Shown one piece after another: positions 1-12,300 of a DNA stretch of 64,000 bases. Origin of the DNA: Luscinia megarhynchos (Eukaryota; Chordata; Aves; Passeriformes; Turdidae); assembly GCA_034336665.1 (NCBI GenBank), contig CM067569.1, positions 8,036,820 through 8,100,819 of the forward strand, given 5' to 3'. The first letter of the stretch is position 1, and each line of letters opens with the position of its first letter. Position numbers and translations under genes: made by a program. Below the pieces are notes generated by a model that worked only from the letters and a program-made list of their open reading frames with translations, had not been told where the DNA came from and ran no database searches.

Positions 1-3000
1 ACAAAACCTGAAGAGGAGTAAGGGTTTCAGGTACTGCTAAGCTTGTTTTCCTGTGTCTCATCAGGAGTAGAGCAACCAAACTGGAAGCTGACAGAAGGCT
101 CAGTGTTGGTTGCAAGTTGACAGAAGGCTCAGTGTTGGTTGCATATGGGTTTTTTGGCATGATTCTGTGAGCTGAGCTTGTGAATCCCCCAGTGAGCCCA
201 GTGGTGTGCACTTCAGAAAGCAGCAGGGACCTGCATTACACTGGGCTGTGTGTGGGCAAGCAGTTCTATTCCTGGCTGCTAGGGCAACCTGCCTAACAAA
301 TTCAGCTATAGAAAACAGCTACCTGATGGAGCAAAGAGAATGAAAAAAACCAGCCTCTGAATTTCCCTTCTGCTGTGGTCTAGTGATTGATTTTTAGATT
401 AGGCTTGTTCCATTATCTCTTAACATCCCCCCACCTACACACAGACTTCATGCCAAGGGTGTGAGAATTAGTTCTTTCTACAGTGTTGGTGAACTGGAGT
501 GCTCTTGTTGCTTTGGGGAGTTAACAGTAGTTACAGCATATCTGAGACATTAGGAGAGACGTTTCTGTGCAGGCAAGGAAGCCAAATTTAATGGGTTTTT
601 ATGTAAAGCTGCAAGCAGGCTGGGAGACAGGTACAGGCAGCCAGGAGCTCTGCTTTCCTCTGTGCATGTGCACATTCTGCAGATGTTGGCACTGCTTCTA
701 TAAATTATGGGTGGTTTTGCAGTTGCATCCCAAGCACTTAAGCCTTGTAATGAGAGTGAGTTCCTCAGGGATGTTCTAATGGGAATGTTAGTAGATGTAC
801 CATTCCTTCTTGCAGAGGTTGGAGGCAATGAGGCTGCCATCCTAGGAAGTGTAAAGTTATTTATCACAACTAGCAGCAGTCATTAGGCACCCCAGGAAAC
901 ACAAGCCAACAGAGACATCTGTAAAGCATCACGTGCAGGATGATACCTCAGTAATTGTCTGCCTAGTTCTGGGTGCATTATATAAAATTTCCAGTTCTCT
1001 CTAAACAAATTATCTGTGTCCCAGATGCAAGACCAGCCAGCATCATTTATGGGAGTGAGCACACTTAGCTGTGTCTAGAGGTGGAGAGGGATCTAAGAAG
1101 GGTTTCTTCCCTGTATTTGTAGTGTTGGTGATAGAAGCATTTGAAATTGGACACACACACACATTTAGTCTACCAGTTTCCAACAGGTAAAATGTATTTA
1201 TGAGGCCTCTGTGTGACAAGTCCTCAGGTCAATAAATCTCTTTTGTTTTTTCTCTTCCATTGAGTGTAATTGCTAAAGGAGGCAAAAAGGCAGAGTGACA
1301 TGTTCTCTACAAATAACTAACAGTATCTTGAGACATATTAATATTGATGGCTTTTTTTTCCTTATAAAACAATGATTTTGCTGAAAAGTAACTCATAATT
1401 TCTTGGTAGAACCAAGAGACATAAGTAAAATCAAGTGAGGTGTTTCACCATCACTGCATCTCAAAGGGTGGAGAAGTAGAACATGAAATTGCTAAGTAAA
1501 GGACCATAGATTGAGATATGACAATAATTAACAAATCATTCATGCTGCTTTTCAGAGTTAGCAAACCTAGCTTTTACTGTTACCTGGCCAGAAGCTCAGC
1601 ATCACTGCACCTGAAATAGAAAACCACCATTGGCATACGTGGTTGAGAGAGCATCATGTCATTTACAGCTGAAATGTCAAAGTGCTAAGTGTAGAATTTT
1701 GCACATGCATTCTTCTGGACAAATTATGTACACAATAACCCTGAACTATGCATGTTATTTTTAAAACATTCATATGCAGTGGGTTAACTTTTATACTGGC
1801 TGTAGCCTCTGGGGCAAATCTCAGCAAGGGGTGTAAAGAGCATTTTATTTTTCCCTTTGGTGCTTTTTAGATTGGCAGATGACTGTTCAAGTAGAGGAGG
1901 ATTTTCTTGTGTAAATTGTAAAGGAAACTTCTTTTTTCCCTCTCCCACACTTATTTCCCCACCCCAGATAGATAAATAGCATGCTGAGTCTAAGGTTTTG
2001 GGTCCTCTAACAGGACGTAGGAAAGAGGCCTGAAATTTATTTTTTCTTGTATTTTTAGCCCTTCTATATTTGTTATTATTCCCTCCTCCACCCTTCTTGT
2101 TTTTTTCCTGCTTTCTTAATCAACATTTCCAGGGTATTTTAAGCCCTTGTGCATATCTAAAAAGGGGTTTGATGCTGCCCTACTTTTCACTGCTGGGGTC
2201 ACCCCCACCCATGTGAAATAAGCACCCATGTGGATGGTTTTTCTTGGTGTGAGTTTGCTCTAGTTTGAAGAATGGTACAATGAAAGAGGCAGCTGCATTC
2301 TTTCAAGGTACACACACACAGAGATGTGAATGGATATCTGGCTGTTAGGTCTTGGTAGTTGGGATCCACCATTGTGGTTGTGCAGCAGCCCTTTACTCCC
2401 TGACAAGACCCAGAAACTTTCAGGGCCATTGGATTGCTGTGGTGCATTGCCAGGAGGCAAAGGGGTGATGCCAGTAAGAGTAATCCTACAGATGGGACAA
2501 ACTGTGTGTGCAAACTAGAACTAAGGTTTGTAGGTATTAGATTCAGATTTGCTAAATCAGCAGTGATGAAGTATTGTCAGCAGAACCAAACATGGCATTG
2601 GCAGAGATTTGGAGCAGCACAAATGATGTGCATGCAGCCACCAGCTGGGCTGCACTGCTTTACAAATTGTTTTACCATATCAGAGTTCTCCTAAACCAAT
2701 GAAAGAGTGTGTAAGGAACAGTTATGCCTTTTGGTATGGGCCGGGTGACCTAACAGCTATTTTCTGTTTCTGGTTTCTGTACACTTTGGTTTAGTGAACT
2801 GTAGTACCTGCCAGCATCTGCTTCTATCTGCTTTGGGTTTGCATATCAACTACTCTGCTCCATGTTTGCGCCTTTTAATTCCAAGTAACAATCTCTCTAC
2901 TAAAAAAAAATCATTGCCAAGTAACCTTCCATTCTTTTTTTCTCTACTGCCCATCTAATCACCAGCTCTGAGCACACAGCTCCTGCCTGCATGCCGTCAG

Positions 3001-3260
3001 AATGACTCTGAGCTGCTCAAACCTCAACTCCAGCCTGAACACGAACTTTTGTCTCTGCAGGAATATCAGGGGGGTAAAAAGGTCACCAGGGCTACTACCA
3101 GTTTTCCTTATTGTTTATATTTATACTTTTGGTTCAACTTCTTTTTTCCCTGGAGGTTTTGATTCCACCAGTTTTGTTTGGGTTTGATTGGGCTTGCCTT
3201 TTTTTTTAATTTAATTGCTCTCCCTCTTCTCATGTTGTTTTCTCCATTCTTTCATTGGAG
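1..3260. other. ABLIM1: ABLIM1 intron (5' end outside window)
   Basis: No coding exon was recognised here. The next upstream ABLIM1 segment expected from the family (the Ser/Thr/Tyr-rich stretch before the NEPSSGRN peptide) was looked for and not seen, so the preceding exon probably lies left of the window. The stretch is AT-rich with short CA and T runs. A two-copy 29-bp tandem duplication sits at 88-146. The acceptor for the first visible exon ends at 3260. Confidence 0.7.
88..146. repeat. 29-bp tandem duplication, two copies
   Basis: The unit beginning TGACAGAAGGCTCAGTG starts at about 89 and again at about 118, giving period 29 with near-identical copies. It lies in an ABLIM1 intron. Confidence 0.85.
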
Positions 3261-3365
3261 GCAATGAGCCGTCCAGCGGTCGGAACTCCCCTGTCCCCTA
3301 TCGGCCTGACAGTCGCCCTCTCACTCCAACTTACGCTCAGGCCCCTAAACATTTCCATGTTCCAG
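3261..3365 (+). CDS. ABLIM1: ABLIM1 exon: [10 protein letters not shown] linker
   Basis: The acceptor is TTCATTGGAG and the donor is GTAGGA. The 105-nt exon enters and leaves in phase 1. It encodes (G)[10 protein letters not shown]...[12 protein letters not shown]...HFHVP, a Ser/Pro/Tyr-rich segment of the linker between the LIM domains and the headpiece. Its length is a multiple of three, so skipping it would keep the frame. The pyrimidine tract before the acceptor is long but interrupted. Confidence 0.93.
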
Positions 3366-6300
3366 GTAGGAGCTGGCACTGTGTGTGTCTCGCTGTCCTG
3401 TCACAGTGTAGAATGTAGCCTTTGTAACTTCTGTCTTGTCTCCATCCTTTCACACCGTTTGCCATGGGTTGCACCCTCAGGGCTTCTGGGCTTGCTGAGA
3501 GGAGTAGTGCCTTAAGAAACATGGGGGTTTATTGTGATTTTTGCCTGTTCTCTTGGCCAGGTGTTTCACTCTTAGAATGGTTAATTTTTCACGGTTGGTT
3601 GATGGCCTGTGAGCTGTATATGAGCTATGCAGGGCTTGATTTTTCTCCCAGTTGCACCAGCTGAGCACCAGCATAGCTCTGCTAATTTCAGAGGAGTTGG
3701 TTTGGATGCACATGCAGGCAGAAAAGAGGTGGCCAGTGAGCCATTACATATGTTGTTCATTCAGATTGTTGTGACTTGTTTCAGTCTTGAACCAAACAAT
3801 TCCAGTTTAGCATTCTTTTCTTTTTAAAGCAGGTGAGGTTGTATCTTGTTTTGAGCTTAGTGTCCTCAGAGAGACCCGCAGACCCACAAGAATATGTGTG
3901 CCTTAGGATGTCCTTTCTGTAGAGGACAGTCTGCTTTGAAGTCGAGCTCCACAATTGTTCCAGCATCTGAGAAGACCATGTGTCTTGGATTTTGATGGGA
4001 TGAGCTGTGTGTCCCTGGGGTCTGGACATACATCTGGCTGCTTCAGCAATAGCTGAAAGCCTTGGTCTATCCAGTTATTTTCAGATTCCCTTCAGCCTAG
4101 TGCTCCTCCTCACTGCCAGAGGTTACTGCCCTTCCTCCTCTCCTCAAATCTGGCAGATAAACAGTTTGTGCACACCCCCTTCAGTCAGGGTGACCTGGCT
4201 TGGCTGAGCTCGGCTCTTTTAACCGCTTAAGCTCACCTGGCTCTCGGTGCCTCACCTAAACTCAAGCCTGATTGCATGAATAGCTGTGAGAAGGAGAGCA
4301 TGGTGGGGGAGCTCTCCTCACCGGCTGGGGCCATGCAGCCACAGAAGGAGCTGTGCTCCCGTCCTCCCTGGAGCTTTGTGATGATGTGTGTGCAAAAGGA
4401 CTGCATGACTACCCTTGTGATGTTTGTACCTGTTTGCTGGTCAAGTGGCCATAAACAGCCCACACAGGAATTAAATACCACAGTCTTCATGTGCAATGAG
4501 TTTGCCTGCTTATTTAAGGACATAGGGTTCTGCAGAGTAAGATTTGTCTCTGTTTCAATAGATTTTTGGGTTTAACTTTCCTTAATGCCAAAGGCAAAGT
4601 TGTCTCCTATAACACTTTAATTGGATCTGTGATACAGCACATGTGTTTCTGAAATTCCTTTTCATCTTTCACTCTAATGTAACTGAAAACTTTTTTCAGG
4701 CAGCATAAAGTAGCAAAATAGGTTTCTGACATTAATTTTCTAGCTCCCCGTAGCTCAATTTGCTCTTCTAATAAGATTTTGGCACATTTTTGCACTGTAG
4801 TGCTGATTTTGGATTAGCTTTTGTGTTTGTAGCTGGGCTGAATACGTGAAATGTTGGCTGGGGTGGGAAGGTAGTTTAGAACAAAATGGTTCCTGTCTTA
4901 GATTATTATTTGGAAAAATATGGTGTCGTTTAGACGTGATGTAGATTTACTGCATTAGAGTTCTGGGAAGTGTTTTTATTCTGATTTACATAGGTAATGT
5001 GCAACATGGTGGGCATTGTATTAAAAAAATTACAGAAAAAAGAAAGAAAACCTGTCCTTATGGTTTGAGAATTAGTAACATATCAGTGAACAATGCATAA
5101 AGAATCCTTTTACTCACTGAAGTGTGGCTGTTGTTGCCTGTTCAAAGCAGTGTCCTAGGCAGCTATTTTGTTCTCTGGATTTTGAAGTGAATTTTAGGCT
5201 CACTGCATTCTCCTCTGTTCAATCCAGCCAGTCAGTTGGAAAGAAAATTGAGCTGCTCTGACTGAAGCACAATTTTCCGCAAAAGTTATTTGGGGCAGTT
5301 TCTCCCAAATGGCTTGTATCTTCACCATTGAAATGTATTGCCTGCTTACATTTCTTCTCTTTTATCCCGCTTCAAAATTGATGGTTCATCCACATGTTAC
5401 AGAATCAGCTCCAAAGGACTTCATACCACATGTCTTTGACTTCTCACTTGTTCTTATGTTTTCTTTTCTTTAAATAATCTGATTTTGTATAATACTAGAA
5501 ACAGCTTTCTGGCTTTTTCTTGTGCTACATCCTTGGTTTGGTCTATCTATTGCTTTAGTGGTGGAGTTATCTTTATCTACAAGTGAAATCATTTTCACAT
5601 TCCCTTTTTTCTGTTTCTTAATATCACAGATCAAGGTGTCAACATTTACAGGAAACCGCCCATCTACAAACAACACGGTAAATGACCTTTCCCTTTTATT
5701 TCAAAATTGGAGTGTCAACTGAATTAAAAGGTGTGCAGTTAGTGAAAAGCATTCAGTTTTTACTTTGCAATAAAAATTTAGTAGTCCAAGCTTGAAGCAG
5801 CTGTAATTGCATGTCCTGGAAAAGTGATTATGTTTTAAAGCCTGTTGTTTTGTTTGGATAATATGGTTTAATCTTTCCATGTGAGTATGAATGGCAAAAT
5901 TGCCATTAGCTGAGATTTCGCTGCTTGCATTATGATACCTTCCAGCATTTCTCTTCTTTAAGTTTATATTTTAAGAGTACAGGTACTGGTCATGTTAAAA
6001 TGGATTAACAGTAGACTGATCTCTGGCAGGGACATCATTAAATATCCTTATTTAAAACAGATATAGTACAGTAATTTATTTCAATAGCAAAGATGGAGAT
6101 GTTATAATCAGACTGGAGTTCCGAATATACCTTTAATGTGCTTTAAATAAGAATCTTTAATTAGTGAAGATATTATAGGTGACTTATCACTGACAGGGCT
6201 AATTTGACTTTCAACCCTGTGATACAGCTCAAGTAGTTTGCTGTACTTGTTTTTCCAGGTGTTTGGGTTCTGAGTTGGACAGCAGTGGTAGTGCTGTAAG

Positions 6301-9300
6301 CTTTTTGGTGTTGGTGTTGCCACAGCAAGTCTGCAATGACAGTGATGGCAGAAGCCCCAGCCTTGCCTGTCTCTAGTCCCACGGGGGAGGGCTGCCTTAT
6401 GAAGGAGTGTTTCACACTTCTCTCCTGCTGTGAACAGAAAGCTGTGCATAGGAGATGGCTTCTATTTACCTCAGTGAATGATGGATGACTCCACTATTTA
6501 TAGACTGAATTTTCATCCCTTTGCAGGTGTTTTATCCAGTGAAATGTATTCAGGGTTAAGTAGCAAATCAGCAGCACTACAGGGCTTAGATGAACAGCTG
6601 GCTGAGAGCCACTGAGCTGGGATGAGCAGGAAAGCCCACAAGTCCATTCTGTAGTCAGGAGTGAGCACTGCAGATTACACTGCTCTGGTATCACATTAGG
6701 GTTTTCCCCTTTTTCTTTTTTAAGTTTCAAGCCATATGCTCATTTTGAAAAAAAAGCCTTAACATTGTTTCTGTTTATTTTTCATGGTTTTAATGTATCT
6801 TCTCACCTCCCATTAACATGTGAATGTTTAACCACTGACATCACCAATTCTAATACGTAAGTACTGTTTGAAGTCATGCTTTTGTAAACTCTGACCAACT
6901 TCCTCCACACCTGCAATAGAGTTTTCCAGTCATCAACTGCTCAGAATTCCCAATGATACCTAACACTGACGTTGCTTAACTACTTGGAACGTGTTGGATG
7001 AGCAACACTTTGTTAAAAGATGTCTATTAAAAAAAAAGAGGAAAGAAAAGAAAATCCAGAACTGTTGCTTCTGATACGATAGCCTCACATAATCAAAGGT
7101 GATTTGAGCTAACGTTTTCCAGCTCAGAGGCAGTGAAGGTTGGGTTTAATGTACACTGAATCCTATTAGATTTTTTTTTAATGTCAAGAAGAGAAAGCCA
7201 TAATGCACATCCTCACATGCTTTTACAAGGCTTTGGCTTGAAATGGAATCTAACTGGAAGCCAAGCCACTACCAAGCTATTTTATTGGTGGGGATCATTG
7301 CTTTGCAAGTGCCTTGCCCTGACAAATTGACCTTAATGGAGTTTAGTATTTATTAATAAGTTCATATCTGCTTTTACTATTACTGCATGCTCTAAGCAAG
7401 GGCATGCAGCATGAAAAAAATCCCCTGGTTAAACATATTTGTTTCAGGTTTCTTTTCTTCTTTGTTTTGCAGCTTTTCACAGATACAATAAAAAATAATT
7501 AGCATCAGTAGTGTTAGAATTTGTACTGTTACTCTAGTCTATTACTTTTCTTCCCCTAGAGGGAAAACTTATTAGTACATAAATCTGAGTTCATTTTCAT
7601 AAATAATCAGTTGTCCTTGGGAGATATTGGCAAGTACTGTTAGGCTGCATTTTCTCACTCTTGCCTAATCATTCTTACATTCTTATACTGTGAAACCCCA
7701 GTAAAATCCAAAGGTGATTTGAGGTTATTTTGGGGTGGGGATGCGGGAGGAGAGGAAGGTTTGATTCCAGTCTATTGGCAAGAGAAAGGCATTGTTTTGC
7801 TTCAAGCCTCAATTGGAAAAGCAAAACATGAAAACGTTTGCTTTTGAAAACTAATTTCTTGTAAAGTATGAAATTTTTTGCCAAAATAAGGCTGACCTTT
7901 GTACTGCTCCAGATGATTACATAGCTAAGTTCCCTGATTGCCATCTAGATGCAGCTGCCTTGGCAGCACAGAGCAAGTCCTCCGAGGATATCATCAAGTC
8001 CTCCAAGTTCCCAGCAGCTCATGCACCAGCACCCAACGAGATACCAAAGATTGAGACTGACCACTGGCCAGGCCCTCCCTTCCCTGGCTGCCATAGGTAT
8101 GCAAACACAAACCATTCCTCTCTGCAGCTCAAAAGGTCCTGGTGACCAGGGGACACAAACAGTGCAGCTGGAAAAACGTGTAGGAAAGGTGGTGTCACTG
8201 CAGATGCTCACCACAAAGTGCAGTTCCCCTGGTGAGACCACAGAGTGTCTGAACCTAAAACTGTTGAATTGCACTGAGTAGAAGAGGCTTTGCTAAAGCA
8301 CTTTGGGATTGATCACACAGGTATTAACCCATAAGCAAATTTTTTGAACTCTAATGCAGTAGCTGAAAAAGTGTGGTGTGTCACACAATCCTGACTTAGT
8401 TATTCTGTTTAATCTTTTAGTCCTAAACTAATAGCAAAAATTCCACAGAAAACATGATTGTTTCCAGCCACATGACTAATTTCATGGCAAGAAGCAACAA
8501 TTGAATTGGAACAATTAACAGACTAAATAATTCCTGATTTTCAGAGTTACTGTTTCTACAGACTTTGTATTTTTCTTCTGTGTTGTAGCACTACACATAT
8601 CTTATTTTCTTTTCTTTAATCCATGTGCATCATCAATTTAAATTTTTTTCTTTGGGTTTTTTTTTCCCCTCTGTTGCATTTTTATTGACTCCTATAGCAT
8701 AAAATAAGAGCGATCTAATCTGGTTCATTCCTGAAGTCATGTCTGAAGCACTGAGATGTTGGTTCAGGTCTCTGTGAGGGAATGTATGGCTTTCATAACA
8801 ATGGGATCTTCACAGAAATTCTGGGATAGGAGACACAGGATGGGAGAGCTCAGAGACCAACTGAAGGGGCTGCACGCAGCAGTTTTTGAAAATGTCCTTT
8901 AGTTGGGATTGCAGCCTGACAAACCTGACAGTGTAGAGTCCCTGAGTCACAGGAATAACATCAACATACTTGAAGCTCTGTCATCTACATAATTGAAATA
9001 TCTACCTACTTTAAACACTGAGTTTGTCTAGCACATGGTTGGTAAATAACTATATCAGATAAAGCTCTGTGCAGGAAAAAATAGAACTGCTGTCTAAATG
9101 CTTGCAGCAATAGCACATCCTACATATTCATGGAATTGTCCTGGCATCCAGACTGGATTATTTCTTAAGAATATTCGAGAAAATAAGAATTAATAAATAA
9201 AAGCTAAGAATCTAAAATGTAGAACACCTGTGCATTAATTTATTTTAGCTTTATCCAGTTGATCAAATCAGTTTACTTAATTTTAGACTAAAACAAGTTG

Positions 9301-12300
9301 TGTTTTTTATTTCAAATATGACTGGTTATTTGGGAGACTAACATAGTTTAATTTTCCATTTGAAATGGTAATTCAGATTTGCTTCTCTGAGTCTAGATTA
9401 AAGTGTAAATGTAAATCAGACTTTAGGTTTTCAGCTGTGATCCAGTTGCTGGTGTTATTAAACCCTGTGTTTCCAGAACCAGCAACATGAGCTCCTTTCT
9501 CTGTTTTGGTGAATCATGACTTTTGTGTCTAGGACCACTGCTTGTTTTGGAACTTGTGCGTAGTTTAGGTTCTTGTTTAGTTTATAACAAGCCTTATACC
9601 ATTGGGCAGGCTACCTGAGTGAGTTTTACTAAGAAAGAATTTTGAAAAAGTCTTTTGACTTTGCGAGAAAATACTGCTTTTTTTATTCAGCAAATCAAAC
9701 TGACCAGTACTTTGAACTAGCATTGAAATCTTGGAGCTGCAGTTGAACTGATGCACCAAGCTCTCTCTGTGCTGTGGTTTTGTGGAAGCAGGAGCTGACA
9801 TGAGACGCAGATCAAGTGGAAGGGAGGAGGATGACGAGGAGCTGCAGAGACGCCGGCAGCTGCAGGAGGAGCAGCTCATGAAGGTGGTTATAAGCTTGTC
9901 CTCATGCTGTATCTCAGCACATCCAAAACGTGCCCCTTTGCTTTCTGTAAGCAATTCCTACCACTGTCTTGGTCAGCTTTATTTTATTGATACCTGTTTT
10001 TTTAATTGCCATTTGTAGCTCAACTCTGGTCTGGGACAGTTAATATTGAAGGAAGAGATGGAGAAGGAGAGTCGGGGTAGGTCAGCCCTTTCTGCCAGTC
10101 GTTACGATTCTCCAGGTAATTCATGGAGGCAGCAAAACTGATCATGAACAATGGGGACTAAACACCATGAACACACATATCAAGCAATCTCCCAGGAGAG
10201 AGGCAGCTGGGAAAGCTGCTTGATATGTGTGTGTGTGTGGTGATCTGTCCTGAAAGAGTGGCCTGATTCATCACCTGGTTTTGGTGAGGGGAGGATTGTC
10301 ATGGTTGTTTTTAATTAGAAGAAATATGAGGCTGAGGATTTTCAGGCAATTTTGAGGAGAGAGCTGCTTTAATATAAACTAGGAGTGAGGGGAAGTGTTC
10401 AGTAACTATGACATCACACACAGGCTAATAGGCTGGGTTATTAAATTACAGCAACACTGGTGATCCCTATCCCTGTTTAGTGTCTTCTCCCAGGGAGAGA
10501 AATTCAGCATTATTGATGAGTGGGGCTGCATGTTCCAAACATGGCCAGTGTTTTGACCTGTGCTGACAATTTTCATTGGGTGTATTTTGTTCCAAAGCAA
10601 AAGCACAAAAGCTAACTTAGCTTTGGTGACTTAGATTCTTTGCCTCGTTGCACATTTTGAAGTACAGCTATGGCTTTCTCACCTCTCCAGAGAAGGGTTT
10701 GGGGGTTTTATTTTACTCTCTTCCTTTACCAGCCATTGTAACACAGAAGCTGTACTTTGAGCCAAAAGAAGAGACAAGATGAGTCTCTCTGGAGTCATCC
10801 ACTGGAGCAGCTGCAGCTGGAGCAAACTAAGATTTTCCTTGTGTTCCCTGTTTTATAAGTGTGTTGCCTTGATGGCCTTGGAGAGGATTCCTATGGCTTT
10901 CACTCACTGTCTTTAATTTTTATGAGGCCAGAGTCTACCTGCTCAACTCAGAGCTTTTGGTTCTTTTTATTAACCTTTGCACAGGTTGGAGAACTCCTTT
11001 ATTTGAGATGTGCCCATCTCTCTTTGCAGGAATATTCAGTGCAGTCATCAATTCCCTTTTGGAGTCAGGGTGATGCCAAAGCTGATGCCATGGGTGATCC
11101 ATGAGCATTATTTTCCACCTTGATTTTGAGCCTGGAAAAACCAGTGTCCCTTATTAATGCCTGCCACCATGGCTTGATAAAGCTATTTGTAACTTACAGA
11201 ATGTTTGGAAGTTTATGTTGAGTTTGGGACTGAGTTTCTTAAAGTCAGTGTGTCTCAGTTGGTTGTGTGTATGCTTGGCTCTCTTTAACTGTGTATTTAA
11301 CTAGGTGATTCCCTCAAATGCTCTAGTTTTTTCGTTTCCATGGGATTTTTCCAGTAAAATAATTTTCCCTTCCTCATTTAACAGCACATGCTTCAGCCTC
11401 CAAAACCTCTTCTCTCCCTGGGTATGGAAAAAATGGACTTCACAGGGTAAGAAGATGGTGATTTTGAGAAGTGAAAGGTGGCTTTAATTATCCATGGTAT
11501 TTGTTTCCATATCAATTGTATTGGATTTTCACTTTGATAAATGTTTCTTATAAAACCACCCGAAGTCAGACCAAACTTATTTTCCCCTCCCACAAACTAC
11601 TTTGTTAAAAAGGCAAGAAAGCAATGCAAGAAATGTTGCAAAATCGAGGGAGAAATAAAAGAACTAAAGCAATTAATTTCTCCCCATGTACCAACCTGCT
11701 TGTAAAGTCATGAACTGTGGATTTATGTTCTGTCCCTCCTTTCCTGTTACAGCCGGTCTCTACGGATTTTGGTCAGTACAACAGTTATGGGGATGTGAGT
11801 GGTGCTGTTAGAGGTAAGGATGAGGAGCCTTTTACAGTCTGCTAGTAATAAATGTAAAAATGTTATGATGTTTGATCATTTCTGCTGTTTTATATTAAGG
11901 CCGTGGATGTGATTACTTTGTATTTGCTCAGTACTTTTTAATTTTCTCTGGCAAACTCAATTAACTCAAAGCACTTCAAATACCTGTTAAAAATGTTTGA
12001 TTTATTTTGCTGAATCTGTTATGTGGAACTGATCCTTGTTCATACTTTAGCGTTGAATCAAATGGAAAGCAAGTAATGTGTGCATTATCAGGAATATGAA
12101 CTGAGTTTTGTGAGGTTTTTTTCTTTCTATGAAAATTACCATCCAGTGTGCAATCTGAAAGAATGTGTCACAATGAAGAAAGGGAGATGTGCTCTCTAAT
12201 TCTCATTGCTGCTCATGATCTTCATTATGACTTTGAGCTGGATGTGGTACCAGTCAGTGCCAAATAAAAATTGACAATGTTATTTATGAATGATAAATTC

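Noticed and set aside
2926..3260. Possible additional ABLIM1 exon just upstream of 3261
   Set aside because: There are acceptor-like CAG sites, but the translations do not resemble the expected upstream peptide.
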